DNA of 64,000 nucleotides from assembly GCF_001659605.2 (NCBI RefSeq), contig NC_035176.2, positions 21,329,890 to 21,393,889 on the forward strand. The letters run 5' to 3'. A program made the translations under genes and the position numbers. Position 1 is the stretch's first letter. Each line of letters opens with the position of its first letter. The stretch comes from Manihot esculenta. Taxonomy: Eukaryota > Streptophyta > Magnoliopsida > Malpighiales > Euphorbiaceae. The notes beneath the pieces were generated by a model. That model saw nothing but the letters and a program-made list of their open reading frames with translations, was not told the DNA's origin and ran no database searches. Shown piece after piece: positions 9,081 through 19,712 of the stretch.

Positions 9081-11287
9081 TGTAATACTCGACTAGGCTC
9101 CGGTATCGGAATTCCTACCGTCCGGTGGAATCTCGGGTGTCGGAGACCTCTAGAAGGGTAAAACCACGTTTTTATAAAATGTTTTAAGGCATTTTATGTT
9201 TTTAAGCAAGAAAGAAAATGAGTTTTTGCATGAAAATAACATTGGAGGAAAACTCAGGTTCGGCCGCCGACCCTCAAGTTCGGCCGCCGAACATGCATGC
9301 GCTTCGGAAGTGCTTTAGGCCCCCGAAGGCATAAGTGAAGGAAGTCCAGGTTCGGCCGCCGAACCTTATGTTCGGCCGCCGAACATGGCATGCATGCGGA
9401 GGCACGTTCGGCCCCCGAATGTGGCCTGGCCAGCCACTTATAAAGGGGTCCCTTAGCCGAAACGGGTGAGCTTTTCTCCCCATTTTCGGGCAAGGTGAGC
9501 CCTCCGCCGTTCCTCGCCGATTTTGAGTTTCTTCCTTCCATTCTTCATGATTTTTATGAGTTTGCAACTTTGTTTTGAAGATTTTTGAGCATAAAGCAAG
9601 TTTTGAAGCTTGGAAGACTAAGGAGCTCTCTCCCTCCGTTCTCCAAGTTTAGGTCACCTCCCCTCTCGATCTTCAAGAGATAAGGGTCGATCTTGAACTC
9701 TTTTTATGTTTTAAACAAGTTTTAAGTTGATTCTTAGGGAAGAATGCATGTGTTAGAGCTTATGCATGTTAATAGGGTTTTTATTGGTTTATGAACAATG
9801 TGCGTTGTTGGATGTATTGTAGTTGGGGTTTAGGATAGTTTGAAGCCCCTAGGAGCTTATGTATGTGTTTATGCATGTTTTGGTTGAGTGGTATGCATGA
9901 TTGAATGTTTGGGAGGCATTTGTGCATGTTGGAGCAGAATTTCTACCATTCTGGGAGAAACCAGGTTCGGCAGCCGAAGGGATTTTCGGCCGCCAAACCT
10001 GTCTGTGAGGCAAGCCTTTCGGCTGCCGAAGCCTGCCCCCGAAAATGGACTTTCGTCTCTGAAGGGCACTTTCGGCCGCCGAAGGTGCCGCCGAACCTGC
10101 CTGGCTTTCGGCTCTGGAAGGACTTTCGGCCGCCAAACCTGCCGCCGAAAGTGCCCTGTTCAGCCTTCCTTTGCATGTTTTCTATGGATGTTTTGAGGTG
10201 TTTTAGGGGGGGTTTTTGGGGGATATTTTAGAGTCATGTTCTAGTATGTTTGGTCCCTCATTTGAGTCCACCTGTGTAGGTTCGGACCCGAGGAACCGAG
10301 GACCCCAGCAGTGAGTCAGCTGCTTCAGTTCATAGTCAGAGCTAGCCAGAGGTGAGTAGAATAAACCTTTATGTTTTAAAGCAAATAAATTATAAATCTT
10401 TGAGCATGTTCATGCATCATGAATGCCATATGTTATCCTAGGTTGTTTTGCATTAGAATTCATGAATATGCTGCATTGCATAAGTTTATGTTGATGTGGA
10501 TGGATGTTGGGTGATCCTTAGTCCTCGATATGATGCGATGTGATATGGTACGGTATGGTATGGTATGGAAGTCCGGTTGAACCATTCTACGTCCTGGCAC
10601 TATGTAAGAGAAAGACAGGTTGACCCATTTTACGTCTCGGCACTTTGGAATGTAGAGGACTATTGGTGACAACACCATCCTTGATGTGATTTGTTTTTGA
10701 CGTGTTGCATTCCATGAAAGCATGAGATTTTAATGTATGATTTAAATGTTTTATTATTCTGCTCACTGGGCTCTAGTAGCTCACCCCTTTCCCTATATCC
10801 CCCAAGTTTGCAGGTACGGGCTAGACCAGGAGGTCAAGAAGTGTAAAGCCATGTGTTTTGTAATAGTTAGATGTGGACATGATAAATTGTAAAATGATGT
10901 AAGGTTATGAATAGTCATGTTATGTAATATGGATATTGAGGATTAGAAATGTGCTTAAAGATAGTATGTTTGGTTAATCCCGTTTATATACATGATCTAT
11001 GTTTTATAATGTTTATGTTCAACCAAACTTAATGTATGTATGTTGCCCCATTGGAGCATTGTTGAGGACTCCAATATGGGGTTGATGACTATGGTTATGA
11101 GATGTGCATGCACAGGTTGAGTTTGGTGAATGGAATGAGAAAAGTTTAAAATTTTTATGCATATGTATGATCATGTATGGGATTTGACAGGTATACAGGA
11201 TGTATGTTTGGCTTGCTACGGGTCCCGGCGGCCTTATGTCGATCTGGATCCTAGCGCCGGTAGCGGTCCGGTTTTCGGGTCGTTACA
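9081..11287 (+). mobile_element. T1 3' LTR
   Basis: A 2207-bp LTR with TGTAATACTC at the start and TTACA at the end. It contains palindrome pairs (9279-9291, 9351-9363, 9371-9383), a TATA box at 9439-9445, a second palindrome cluster (about 9963-10160), the AGAGCTAGCCAGAGGTGAGT block (10336), a diverged repeat block (10570-10650), and the conserved terminal block. The end matches 964-1424. Confidence 0.92.
9279..9445 (+). promoter_or_regulatory. Palindrome pairs and TATA box in the T1 3' LTR
   Basis: There are exact TTCGGCCGCCGAA copies at 9279-9291, 9351-9363 and 9371-9383, with a copy decayed at its last base at 9259. TATAAAG lies at 9439-9445 after GGCCAGCCACT. The centre base of every copy on this strand is C. 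Confidence 0.65.
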
Positions 11288-13365
11288 CGTAGCAAGCCTA
11301 AAATACATCCTGTGAACCTGTTTAATCCCATACATGATCAACAACATACATAAAAATTTTGAACTTTTCTTTTTCATTCATAAACCAAACTCAACCTGTG
11401 CATACACTATACATATACATTAACGTTAAACCCACCTTGGAGTCCTCATCAAAACTCTAATGGGGTGACATAATCATGCATTAAGTTTGGTTAAACATAA
11501 ACATCAATAAAAATTTAAGATCATGTATTTAAAAAGGGATTACATCATACTATGGTCAAACACATTCTATCCTCAATAACCTCATTACATTACATAACTA
11601 ATATCCATCATGTCCACTACTAGCTATTACATGAAACAAGACTCTACTCCTGATGACCTCCTGGTCTACCCTGTACCTGCAAACCTGGGGGGTTAAGGGA
11701 GAGGGGTGAGCTATAAAGTCCAGTGAGCAGAATAATAAAACATTCAATTTAAATTTCATGCTTTCATGGAATGCAACACATCACAAACAATTCACATCAA
11801 GGATGAACTTGTCACCAATAGCCCACTACTGAATCCAATAGTGCCAGGGGCGTAGACTGGGCCTCACTGGTCTTTCTCTTACTATGGTGCCAGGGGCATA
11901 GAATGGGCCTCACTGGTCTTCCGTACCGTATCATATCATAACGTAGTGCGGCTAAAGGATCATCCAACATTCATCCACATCATCAACATATTATGCAATG
12001 CAACATATTCGTGAATTCTAATGCAAACAACCTAGAATATCACATGGCATTCATGATGCATGTATCATGCTCAGAATTTATTGATTTACTTTGAAACATA
12101 ATAAGGTATTCCACTCACCTCTGGCTGAAGCTCTAACAGACACAGAAGCAGCTGAACTCACTGCTGGGGTCTTCGATTCCTCGGGTCCGAACCTACACAG
12201 GTGGACTCAAATGAGGGACCTAATATATATAAACATGACTCTAAAATACTCCCCAAAAACCCCCTAAAACACCTCAAAATATCCATAGAAAGCATGCAAA
12301 GGAAGGCTGAACATGGCACTTTCTGCAGCAGGTTCGGCGGCCGAAAGTCCCTCCAGAGCCGAAAGTCATGCAGGTTCGGCGGCACCTTCGGCGGCCGAAA
12401 GTGCCCTCCAGAGACGAAAGTCCATTTTCGAGGGCAGGCTTCGGCAGCTGAAAGGCCAGCCTTCATAAGCATGTTCGGCGGCCAAAAGTTCCTTCGGCTG
12501 CCGAACCTGGTTTCTCCCAATTGGCAGAAACTCGGCTCCAACATGCACAAATGCCTCCCAACTCATTCAATCATGCATTTTCCTATTCTACAACATGCAT
12601 ACTCAAGCATACAAGCTCCTAGGGGCTTCAAACTACCTTAAACCCCATCTACAACACATCAAGCAACCCACATTGCTCAAAACATAACATAAACCCATAA
12701 GCTCAACAAATACCTAAACATGCATTCTACCCCATAGATCTTCATAAAACTTGTTTAAAACATACAATGAGCTCAAGATCGGCTCTTACCTCTTGAAGAT
12801 CGAGAGAGAGACGACCTAAACTTGGAAACCAACGGAAAAGAGCTCCTGAGTCTTCCAAGCCTCAAAACTTGCTTTTTGTTCGAAAATCTTCAAAACAAGG
12901 TAGAAACTCATGAAAATCAAGAAAGATTTGAAGGAAGCAGCTCAAAATCGGCGAGGGACGGCGGAGAGCTCACCTTGGCCGAAAATGGGGAGAAAACTCG
13001 CCCATTTCGGCTAAGGGACCCCTTTATAGGTGGCTGGCCAGGCCACATTCGGGAGCCGAACGTGCCTCCGCATGCATGCCATGTTTGGCGGCCGAACCTG
13101 GACTTCCCTCACTTATGCTTTCGGGGGCCTAAAGCACTCCCGAAGTGCATGCATGTTCGGCGGCCGAACTTGAGGTTCGGCGGCCGAACCTGAGTCTTCC
13201 TCTCAAGACTATTTTCATTCAAAACTCAAATTCCTTTTTAATTAAAATCATAAAATACATTAAAACATTTCATAAAAACATGATTTTACCCTTCTAGAGG
13301 TTTTCAACATCCAAATTCCACCGGACGGTAGGAATTTCGATACCGGAGTCTAGCTGGGTATTACA
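11288..13365 (-). mobile_element. X 3' LTR (minus), truncated by T1
   Basis: Reverse complement of a Tekay LTR, with all usual blocks in mirror order: terminal block, repeat region (about 11840-11920), AGAG block, palindrome cluster (12325-12510), TATA box complement CTTTATA (13022-13028), palindromes near 13160-13192, and end GTATTACA at 13365. A polypurine tract complement (TTCTTCCCCCCTT) follows at 13366, proving that this is the 3' LTR. Confidence 0.88.
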
Positions 13366-13518
13366 TTCTTCCCCCCTTAAGAACATTCGTCCCCGAATGT
13401 TCACCAAACAAACATACATGCATAGCATACAACATAGCATACATACAAAGCATATAAAACTCACCTTAGAAGAGATGAGGATATTGCCGGAGCATGGACT
13501 CCCGTGTCTCCCAGGTAC
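13366..13518 (-). pseudogene. pol: X: remnant of pol C-terminus and 3' UTR
   Basis: On the minus strand, the region up to about 13518 encodes only the last dozen or so residues of the chromodomain tail (TWETRE-like, ending at a stop near 13469), followed by ~100 bp of 3' UTR and the polypurine tract. Upstream coding sequence is replaced by LTR sequence matching 13032 onward, so this is a deletion junction. Confidence 0.75.
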
Positions 13519-13853
13519 AGGCTGGCCAGGCCACATTCGGGAGCCGAACGTGCCTCCGCATGCATGCCATGTTCGGCAGCCGAACATAAGGTTCAGCAGC
13601 CGAACCTGGACTTCCCTCACTTATGCTTTCGGGGGCCTAAAGCACTCCCGAAGTGCATGCATGTTCGGCGGCCGAACCTGAGTCTTCCTCTCAAGACTAT
13701 TTTAATTCAAAAATCAAATTCCTTTTTAATTAAAATCATAAAATACATTAAAACATTTCATAAAAACATTATTTTACCCTTCTAGAGGTTTTCGACATCC
13801 AAATTCCACCGGACGGTAGGAATTCCGATACCGAAGTCTAGCCGGGTATTACA
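13519..13853 (-). mobile_element. X: 5' LTR head fragment (minus)
   Basis: 335 bp matching the U3 start of the X 3' LTR (13031-13365), including palindrome copies and the GTATTACA terminus. It marks the 5' end of X. The fusion to the pol tail at 13519 is the breakpoint of an internal deletion. Confidence 0.8.
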
Positions 13854-14026
13854 CTCACTCTCAAAACCTTGAGCCAAAGCATTAATTTCTTGAAAGGTTG
13901 TCTTGAGTTGTAATTGGTTGGTTTTTTCAAAAGTGAGTGAAGGTTGTTGATTGTTTCTATTGTAGTGGGTGTATCATTGAGCAAAGAATTGCTCTTGAGT
14001 GAAAAAAGAGAATTGTTAAGAGCAAA
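13854..14026 (-). other. Unassigned fragment, possible gag-like coding remnant
   Basis: 173 bp that match none of the LTR families here. On the minus strand a frame reads YTHYNRNNQQPSLTFEKTNQ and then LQLKTTFQEINALAQGFES, with one stop just upstream. The Asn/Gln-rich composition recalls Gag spacer regions of plant gypsy elements, but I do not recognise it. It lies between the 5' end of X and the gag remnant of Y, so it may be the target of X or a filler at the Y deletion. Confidence 0.3.
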
Positions 14027-14405
14027 GGTTGGTTTTGCCCCACTTTTTACTTCTTATGGGGGCTGCACTCAGAGATGAGAGATCCATTCTCCCTGTACCC
14101 GAGGTCACGAAACCCGAGGCCTGAGCGTCTCCTTGCAACTCCCCTATACTCTCTCTTGGCACACCTACTTCCAAACTTTCATCTCTTCTTTGAACATTCA
14201 TCTCTGCTTCCCTCACATCAATTGACATCCTTCTTGGATCCATTCCTCCTCTGATTACATCAAAAGACCTTCTAGGGTCCTTTGATGTACCTTCCCTATC
14301 TGTCCTGCCAGACATTGCCCTTGGCAAAGTAGGGGGACGGGCATCCGTGCCCTCATCCTCTAGTGGAACTCCAGTCAATCCCGCAGATCGACGAGTGCCT
14401 CGCAT
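14027..14405 (-). pseudogene. gag: Y: Tekay Gag lacking the capsid domain (minus)
   Basis: The start (MRGTRRSAGLTGVP, ATG complement at 14403-14405) and Arg/Ser-rich N-terminus are clear. After the QASGF region the frame jumps directly to SLSAAPIRSKKWGKT, which in full copies lies about 250 residues later, just before the zinc knuckles. The Gag capsid domain is therefore missing. The frame ends at about 14030, fused to unrelated sequence. Element M1 has the same internal jump, so this deletion looks inherited within a subfamily and not private to this copy. A primer site complement (14651-14663) lies upstream in the correct place. Confidence 0.8.
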
Positions 14406-14650
14406 TCTAGCTTTTGAGAACACAACAAAACACATAAATATTAGCATCATATGGTCCATGTGGAAACACATGAACCCTCTACACATACATAGCATAGCAT
14501 TAATGAGCATGCATAAAATCATGGCATTCACATCATCATCAAGACAGGACTCTACATCCTATCCTAGTGGACATGATTTTTCCTATTGTGCTTGCCCTTC
14601 TATGACATCTATGAGCCCAACACACTCTAGGTCCAACCATATGAACCTAG

Positions 14651-14663
14651 GGCTCTGATACCA
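14651..14663 (-). other. Primer binding site of Y (tRNA-Met, minus)
   Basis: GGCTCTGATACCA is the complement of TGGTATCAGAGCC, three bases from the LTR end at 14667. Confidence 0.88.
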
Positions 14664-14666
14664 ATC

Positions 14667-14773
14667 TGTAACGACCCGAAGACTGGACCGTTACCGGCTT
14701 GCTAGGGGTTCCAGCGACCTTAATTCGATCTGAATCCTAGCGTCGGTAGCGGTCCGGTCTCTGGGTCGTTACA
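14667..14773. repeat. Palindrome of two LTR ends
   Basis: The left arm (14667-14697) is a minus-strand LTR terminus, TGTAACGACCCGAAGACTGG onward. After about 31 bp it changes into plus-strand LTR end sequence (CTTGCTAGGGGTTCC...GGGTCGTTACA, to 14773). The arms pair over about 31 bp with few mismatches, with a ~45-bp loop. It joins Y to the copia fragment and looks like a rearranged remnant of an LTR. Confidence 0.75.
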
Positions 14774-14984
14774 GAAAGGAGGTAGCTTGTGATGATGATC
14801 TTGTAGATAACCTTGATGAGTTGACCTTTGAAGATCCTCAACCTCATGGAGATCAAAGTCAACCCAAAGAGGATTCAATAGAGGCAAAGGAAGATGAGAT
14901 TGGACTCCAAGAGCAACAAATGCAAATTACACAAAGTCAAATAGTTCAATATGACTTGCCAAAGGATTGGACCTACAAGAAGGA
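14774..14984 (+). CDS. pol: Copia Pol fragment 1: linker between integrase and RT
   Basis: This acidic, Gln-rich stretch encodes LTFEDPQPHGDQSQPKEDS and QYDLPKDWTYKK. The LPK-W motif is typical just before the HPKDQIIGD/GVTTRS stretch of SIRE/Maximus-type copia Pol. It stops at the insertion of T2 and continues in frame at 19713. The upstream integrase is not in the window. There is no stop codon. Confidence 0.75.
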
Positions 14985-17232
14985 TGTAATACCCGACTGG
15001 AGTCCGGCATCGGAATTCTACTTTCAGGTGGAGTCTAGGATGTCGGAAGTCTCTAGAAGGGTTAGAGTGATGTTGTTTTTACATGTTTTGATATGTTTCT
15101 TAAGTTTTATGCCTAAGGAAATGAGTTTTTGAGTGAAATGAACTAAGGCAGAAAAGCCAGGTTCGGCCGCCAAAGTTGAGGTTCGGCCGCCGAACATGCA
15201 TGGCTTTCGGTTTCACGTGTGGCCGCCGAAGGTGGTCTGGCCAGCCACCTATAAATGGCCCTCAGTCGGTTGAAGCGGTAAGAGCACCGTTTCTTTTGTC
15301 TTCTGAGGTGAGACCCTGTCCTTTGTGAGTCTTTCTTCATGTTTTCATTAAATCATGCAAATATTTGATTAGTTTTTATGGTATTTTGAAGGTTTTTAAG
15401 CTAAAACTCAAAGTTGTGAAGTTTGGAGAGTTTGAAGGAGAGTTGCGTCAAAACTCCACGTTAGGATCATTCATCTACTTGTTTTCACGAGGTAAGTGAA
15501 GATCCTGAGCTTGTTTTTATGTTTTCTGAAGGTTTTATGGGGTTTATAGAGAGAGTTGCATGAATAGGGCTATTTGTGAGGTTTTGATGATTTTGTGCAT
15601 AGAGCTTGTTTCTGTGTTGTTTGTGTTGTGTGTTTGGGGTTTTTAGGTAGTTTTTGACCCCTTTGAGCATATACATGAGTATATGCAAGTGGAGGAAGTG
15701 TGGTGTGCAGTTGGAGAGGAGTTTGGTGCATTTGGCGAGAGGTAGGGCAAGTTTCTGCCCTGCTGATGAACTCAGGTTCGGCAGCCGAAGGTACATTCGA
15801 CCGCCGAACCCCTAAGGAGAAGAGAGGAGGTGGCTTCGGCTGCCCAAACTTGCCCCCGAGCTTTTGGACTTTCAGCTTTGGAGGGAAGTTCGACCGCCGA
15901 AGGTGCTTCCGAAGGTTAGAGACTTTCGTCTCTGGAGTGCCTTTTGGCCTTCGAAACTTGCCCCCGAAGGGTTCGGCAGCCGAAAGTGAAAGTTCGGCCG
16001 CCGAAGGTGCTTAAGTTTCGTCTCTGGAGAGGACTTTCGGCCGCCGAACCTGCCGCCGAAAGTGTCCTGTCCAGCTTTCCTTTGCATGCTTTGCATGGAT
16101 GTTAGAGTGAGTTTAAGGGGATTCTTGGGGAGTTTAATATAGTTGTTCTTGAGTTCGTGTGGTCCCTCATTTGAGTCCATCTGTATAGGTACAGACCAGA
16201 GGAACCAGAGAGAGCAGCAGTGAGTACTGCTCCAGAGTTGACAGAGCCTGCAGAGTCAGTCAGTCCAGATAGCCAGAGGTGAGTGGAACTAACCTTAACT
16301 CTTTAACTTGCACAATGGAATGTTTTAGCATATCTCATGCATCATAATTATGCACTAGGTTGATTGCATTAGTATCCACGAATATGTTGCATTGCATAGT
16401 TATTTGTTGATGTGGGTGAATGCTGAATGATCCAATAGTCTCAGACAGGAAGTCCAGGAGCCTTTGACTACGCCCTGGCAGTTATAGTAAAGACCAGGAG
16501 CCTTTGACTACGCCCTGGCAATGGTAAGTACAGCGGTGTTATATACACATATACATATATGACAGGAAGACCAGGTGCTCAATTCTACGCCCTGGCACAG
16601 AGTTACTGGGACTATGTGGTGACAGGTTTACTCTTGATGTGGTTTGTCTGTGTTATGACGCATTCCATCAGATCATATTTTAATGAAGTGTTTTACTGTT
16701 CTACTCACTGGGCTATAGAGCTCATCCCACTCCCTTAACCCCAGTTTTGCAGGTTCAGTGTACAGTATAGAGAAGAGAGCAGCAGAATGCCAAAAGAGTA
16801 AAGAGTTAAGAGACTTGTACTAGTGTCGAGTGGACATGTAATATTAAAGAGATGTACTAGTTGTATTTTTAGTTACAGATGTGCTTGACTTAGTAGTTTG
16901 TAATGTAAATCTGTTGTTATGTACATGATCTGTATATGTATATGTTTTACAGAGTATGTGAAAAACCAGGCTTAACAGGTATGAGTTAACCCATCTAGAG
17001 CAAGCTCTAGTCAGGAGTACAGAGTACAGAGTACAGAGTACAGAGTACAGAGATAGTGCATGCACAGGTTAAGCCTTGGTTCAGAAAAGAGTTTTTATTT
17101 TCACAGAAAATGTATGATCATGTATGAGATTTACAGGTACACAGAGAGTATAGCAGGCTTGCTACGGGTTCTGGCGGCCTTAAGCCGACCTGAATCCTAG
17201 CGCCGGTGACGGTCCATTTTGGGGTCGTTACA
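14985..17232 (+). mobile_element. T2 5' LTR
   Basis: 2248 bp, TGTAATACCC...GTTACA. Palindromes lie near 15160-15235, with a TATA box TATAAAT at 15250-15256 and a second palindrome cluster at 15775-16060. There are two copies of the 40-bp repeat (about 16449-16521) and a GAGTACA heptamer repeat (about 17018-17050). It belongs to the same subfamily as S1. Confidence 0.93.
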
Positions 17233-17235
17233 GAT

Positions 17236-17248
17236 TGGTATCAGAGCC
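17236..17248 (+). other. Primer binding site of T2 (tRNA-Met)
   Basis: TGGTATCAGAGCC lies three bases after the LTR end at 17232. Confidence 0.93.
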
Positions 17249-17452
17249 CTAGGTTCACATGGTCGGACCTATAGAGACAGTGTCGGGCTCATAGAGGTTA
17301 GAAGTGGTCAAGCACAGTAGGAAATCATGTCCACTAGGATAGGGTGTTGCGTCCTATCTGTTTCATGCCATGAGGTATGCATGTGCTTTATTGATATGTG
17401 ATGTTTATGTGCTGCTAAGTGCTATGTTATGTGTTGTTTTTCAGAAAGTAAG

Positions 17453-19450
17453 ATGAGAGGAACTCGTCGATCAGCTCGATTGACTGGAGTCCCACCAGAG
17501 AGTGAGAGACCAGCTGCTCGTCCTCCTGCATTGCCAAGGGCAAGGTCGCAGAGATCTAGCAGGGAAGGTACGTCAATAGACCCGAGAAGGTCTGTAGACG
17601 AGAGCAGAAGAGGTACAGCGAGAGGAGAAAGATCAGAGGAAAGGAGGGAGGCTATGGAGATTGACCAGTCTAGAGATGACAGCATGGGTATAGGCAGATA
17701 TGAGGAAGGTATGGGAGAGTCGCAGGGAGGTGCTCAGACCTCAGGTTTTGGCAATCCAGAGTATCCGATGGGAGGTATGTCGGAGTACTCTAGTTTTGTC
17801 CCATATCCTCCTTACATGCCATATATGCCTTATCCTCTTTATTACCCACCATATCCTATGTATCCACCTTCCCCTACCCATCCAAGTGCAGCACACCCAG
17901 AACCAAATGAACCAGAACCACCACCACCAGAACCAGTAGCCCCTGTTGTTGACAGACATCAACCTAGCTCATCTGGAGGTAAAGTGCAAATGACGGAGTA
18001 CTTGAAATTGGATGCTCCTAAATACAACACGGGAGATGATCCATTTGAATACCTCAGATCAGTTAGGATGATAACCAGTGAATTGGGAGCTGATGATAGT
18101 CGGGCCATTGAGATGGCATGTTTTACATTAAAATGTAAGAAGGCCAGAGAATGGTTCAAGAATTATGTGGAACCCAGGATGACCAGTATGTCTTGGGGAG
18201 AGTTCGCCAATGAGTTTGCAGGGTGGGCTTTTCCTGATAGCTCCAGGGAGATGAAAGTTATAGAGTTCGAACAGTTGAGACAGACAGATGAGATGAGTGT
18301 TGATGAATTCACAGATAAGTTCCTGGATTTGCTTCAGTATGTGGGTCAAGCCTATGATACTGATCAGAAGAAGGCAAGGAGATATACTATGAGACTTCAT
18401 CCCAGGTATTCTTCCTTGATTCTTCCAGCAGAAAAGGAGAGTTTCCACACCATAGTGGACGCAGCCAGGAAAATGGAAGCTAGTGCCAATATGCAGAAAC
18501 AGTCAAAGGCACAGGCTTCGGGTTCTAAGGCCCCCAGTGTAGGAACTTCAGGCAGCAAGAGGTGGGATAGAGCAAAAGGAACAAAGAGTAAGTTCTGGAG
18601 TAAAGTGAAGTCAGGTCTGGGCATCGGTAGTGGCTCTAGCTCTGGCACAGCTCCAGTATGCAGAAGATGCGGAAAACCACATGGAGGAGTTTGTCAGTTG
18701 GGATCTACAGCTTGTTTTAGATGTGGACAGGAAGGGCATATTGCTCGGGATTATCCTCAGGTGACTTTTGCACCATCCCAGCATATGAGTTCAGGCAGTG
18801 TGGTACAACCAGCAGTTCCAGTCATGCCTCAGAGTAGTGGCAGAGGTAGAGGGAGAGGGGCAGCCTCTACTTCAGCAGCAGGTTCCCGAGGTGGAAATCC
18901 GGTAGCCCCAGCACGGATTTTCACTGTGACACAGGAGGAGGCTAACATGTCGAACACAGTGGTGTCAGGTAATCTCATCATTGGGTGTTCAGATGTGTAT
19001 GCTTTGCTGGACCCCGGTGCTTCTCATTCCTTTATTGCTTCGAGAGCCATAGAGAGATTGGGTTTGATCAGTTCTGAGTTAGAGTATCCTCTCTGGGTCA
19101 GTGGACCTAAGTGTGACCCATCAGTGGCAGTGTCAGTCTGTCGTTTCAGTCCAGTGTTCATAGAGGGTAGATGCCTTCCAGCTAACCTTGTGGTTCTAGA
19201 CTTGACAGATTTTGATGTCATTCTAGGGATGGATTGGCTATCTGCATATAGTGCTACGTTGGACGGTAGAGAGAAGATAGTTAGTCTCAGAGACCAGGGT
19301 GGGTCAGAGTGTGTCTTCAGAGGAGACAGGAGAGGTACACCCAGAGGTTTGATTTCAGCCCTTCAGGCTCGTCGTTTGCTTAGGAGGGGTTGTCAGGGGT
19401 TTTTAGCTCATGTGAGAGAGCTAGACAGTCAGGTGAAAAACCAGGCTTAA
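17453..19450 (+). CDS. gag-pol: T2 Gag-protease, cut off by deletion
   Basis: Starts [14 protein letters not shown]. It has the Pro/Tyr-rich stretch, the Gag domain ([30 protein letters not shown]) and two zinc knuckles. The second knuckle has lost its last Cys: it reads CFRCGQEGHIARDY (Tyr codon 18752-18754), where sisters have EC. The frame continues without a stop into protease with DPGASHSF, through [26 protein letters not shown] and [13 protein letters not shown]. It ends at LDSQV; the last four codons (KNQA) and the stop come from LTR sequence at the deletion junction (19433). It could make Gag and a protease domain but no replication enzymes. Confidence 0.9.
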   Translation: MRGTRRSARLTGVPPESERPAARPPALPRARSQRSSREGTSIDPRRSVDESRRGTARGERSEERREAMEIDQSRDDSMGIGRYEEGMGESQGGAQTSGFGNPEYPMGGMSEYSSFVPYPPYMPYMPYPLYYPPYPMYPPSPTHPSAAHPEPNEPEPPPPEPVAPVVDRHQPSSSGGKVQMTEYLKLDAPKYNTGDDPFEYLRSVRMITSELGADDSRAIEMACFTLKCKKAREWFKNYVEPRMTSMSWGEFANEFAGWAFPDSSREMKVIEFEQLRQTDEMSVDEFTDKFLDLLQYVGQAYDTDQKKARRYTMRLHPRYSSLILPAEKESFHTIVDAARKMEASANMQKQSKAQASGSKAPSVGTSGSKRWDRAKGTKSKFWSKVKSGLGIGSGSSSGTAPVCRRCGKPHGGVCQLGSTACFRCGQEGHIARDYPQVTFAPSQHMSSGSVVQPAVPVMPQSSGRGRGRGAASTSAAGSRGGNPVAPARIFTVTQEEANMSNTVVSGNLIIGCSDVYALLDPGASHSFIASRAIERLGLISSELEYPLWVSGPKCDPSVAVSVCRFSPVFIEGRCLPANLVVLDLTDFDVILGMDWLSAYSATLDGREKIVSLRDQGGSECVFRGDRRGTPRGLISALQARRLLRRGCQGFLAHVRELDSQVKNQA

Positions 19451-19707
19451 CAGGTAAGAGTTAACCCATCTAGAGCAAGCTCTAGTCAGGGGTACGGAGT
19501 ACAGAGTATAGAGTACAGAGTACAGAGATAGTGCATGCACAGGTTAAGCCTTGGTTCAGAAAAGAGTTTTTATTTTCACAGAAAATGTATGATCATGTAT
19601 GAGATTTATAGGTACACAGAGAGTATAGCAGGCTTGCTACGGGTTCTGGCGGCCTTAAGCCGACCTGAATCCTAGCGCCGGTGACGGTCCATTTTGGGGT
19701 CGTTACA
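19433..19707 (+). mobile_element. T2 truncated 3' LTR (last 275 bp)
   Basis: It aligns without length change to 16958-17232 of the T2 5' LTR, with a handful of substitutions, and ends GTTACA. The first ~1970 bp of this LTR are deleted. Confidence 0.92.
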
Positions 19708-19712
19708 AAGGA

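Larger units (their letters stand above)
964..11287 (+). mobile_element. T1: nearly complete Tekay-type chromovirus retrotransposon
   Basis: Part of the 5' LTR (964-1424), tRNA-Met primer site, gag, PR, RT, RNase H, integrase with a chromodomain, polypurine tract and full 3' LTR (9081-11287) lie in order on the plus strand. The 5' LTR is cut by L1 and RT is cut by solo LTR S1. Apart from S1, the polyprotein frame has a single nonsense codon (TAG, 3276-3278). The element lies inside the minus-strand LTR of X: the flank CGTAG (11288-11292) is LTR sequence of X. The left target-site copy is outside the window. Confidence 0.9.
11288..13853 (-). mobile_element. X: internally deleted Tekay element (minus)
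   Basis: Read on the minus strand: the start of the 5' LTR (13853 down to about 13519), a small piece of the pol end and 3' UTR (about 13518-13366), then the 3' LTR (13365 down to 11288). The 3' LTR lacks its last ~90 bp, displaced by T1 at CGTAG. The element lost the rest of its 5' LTR and nearly all of gag-pol, leaving an LTR-to-pol junction near 13519. The right end carries the LTR terminus GTATTACA at 13853. Confidence 0.82.
14985..19707 (+). mobile_element. T2: truncated Tekay element in copia
   Basis: A full 5' LTR (14985-17232), tRNA-Met site (17236-17248), gag-protease frame, and only the last 275 bp of a 3' LTR (19433-19707). RT, RNase H, integrase and most of the 3' LTR are missing. 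The target duplication is AAGGA (14980-14984 and 19708-19712), so both outer ends are original and the loss is internal. The breakpoint shows 2-bp microhomology (GT). Confidence 0.93.
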
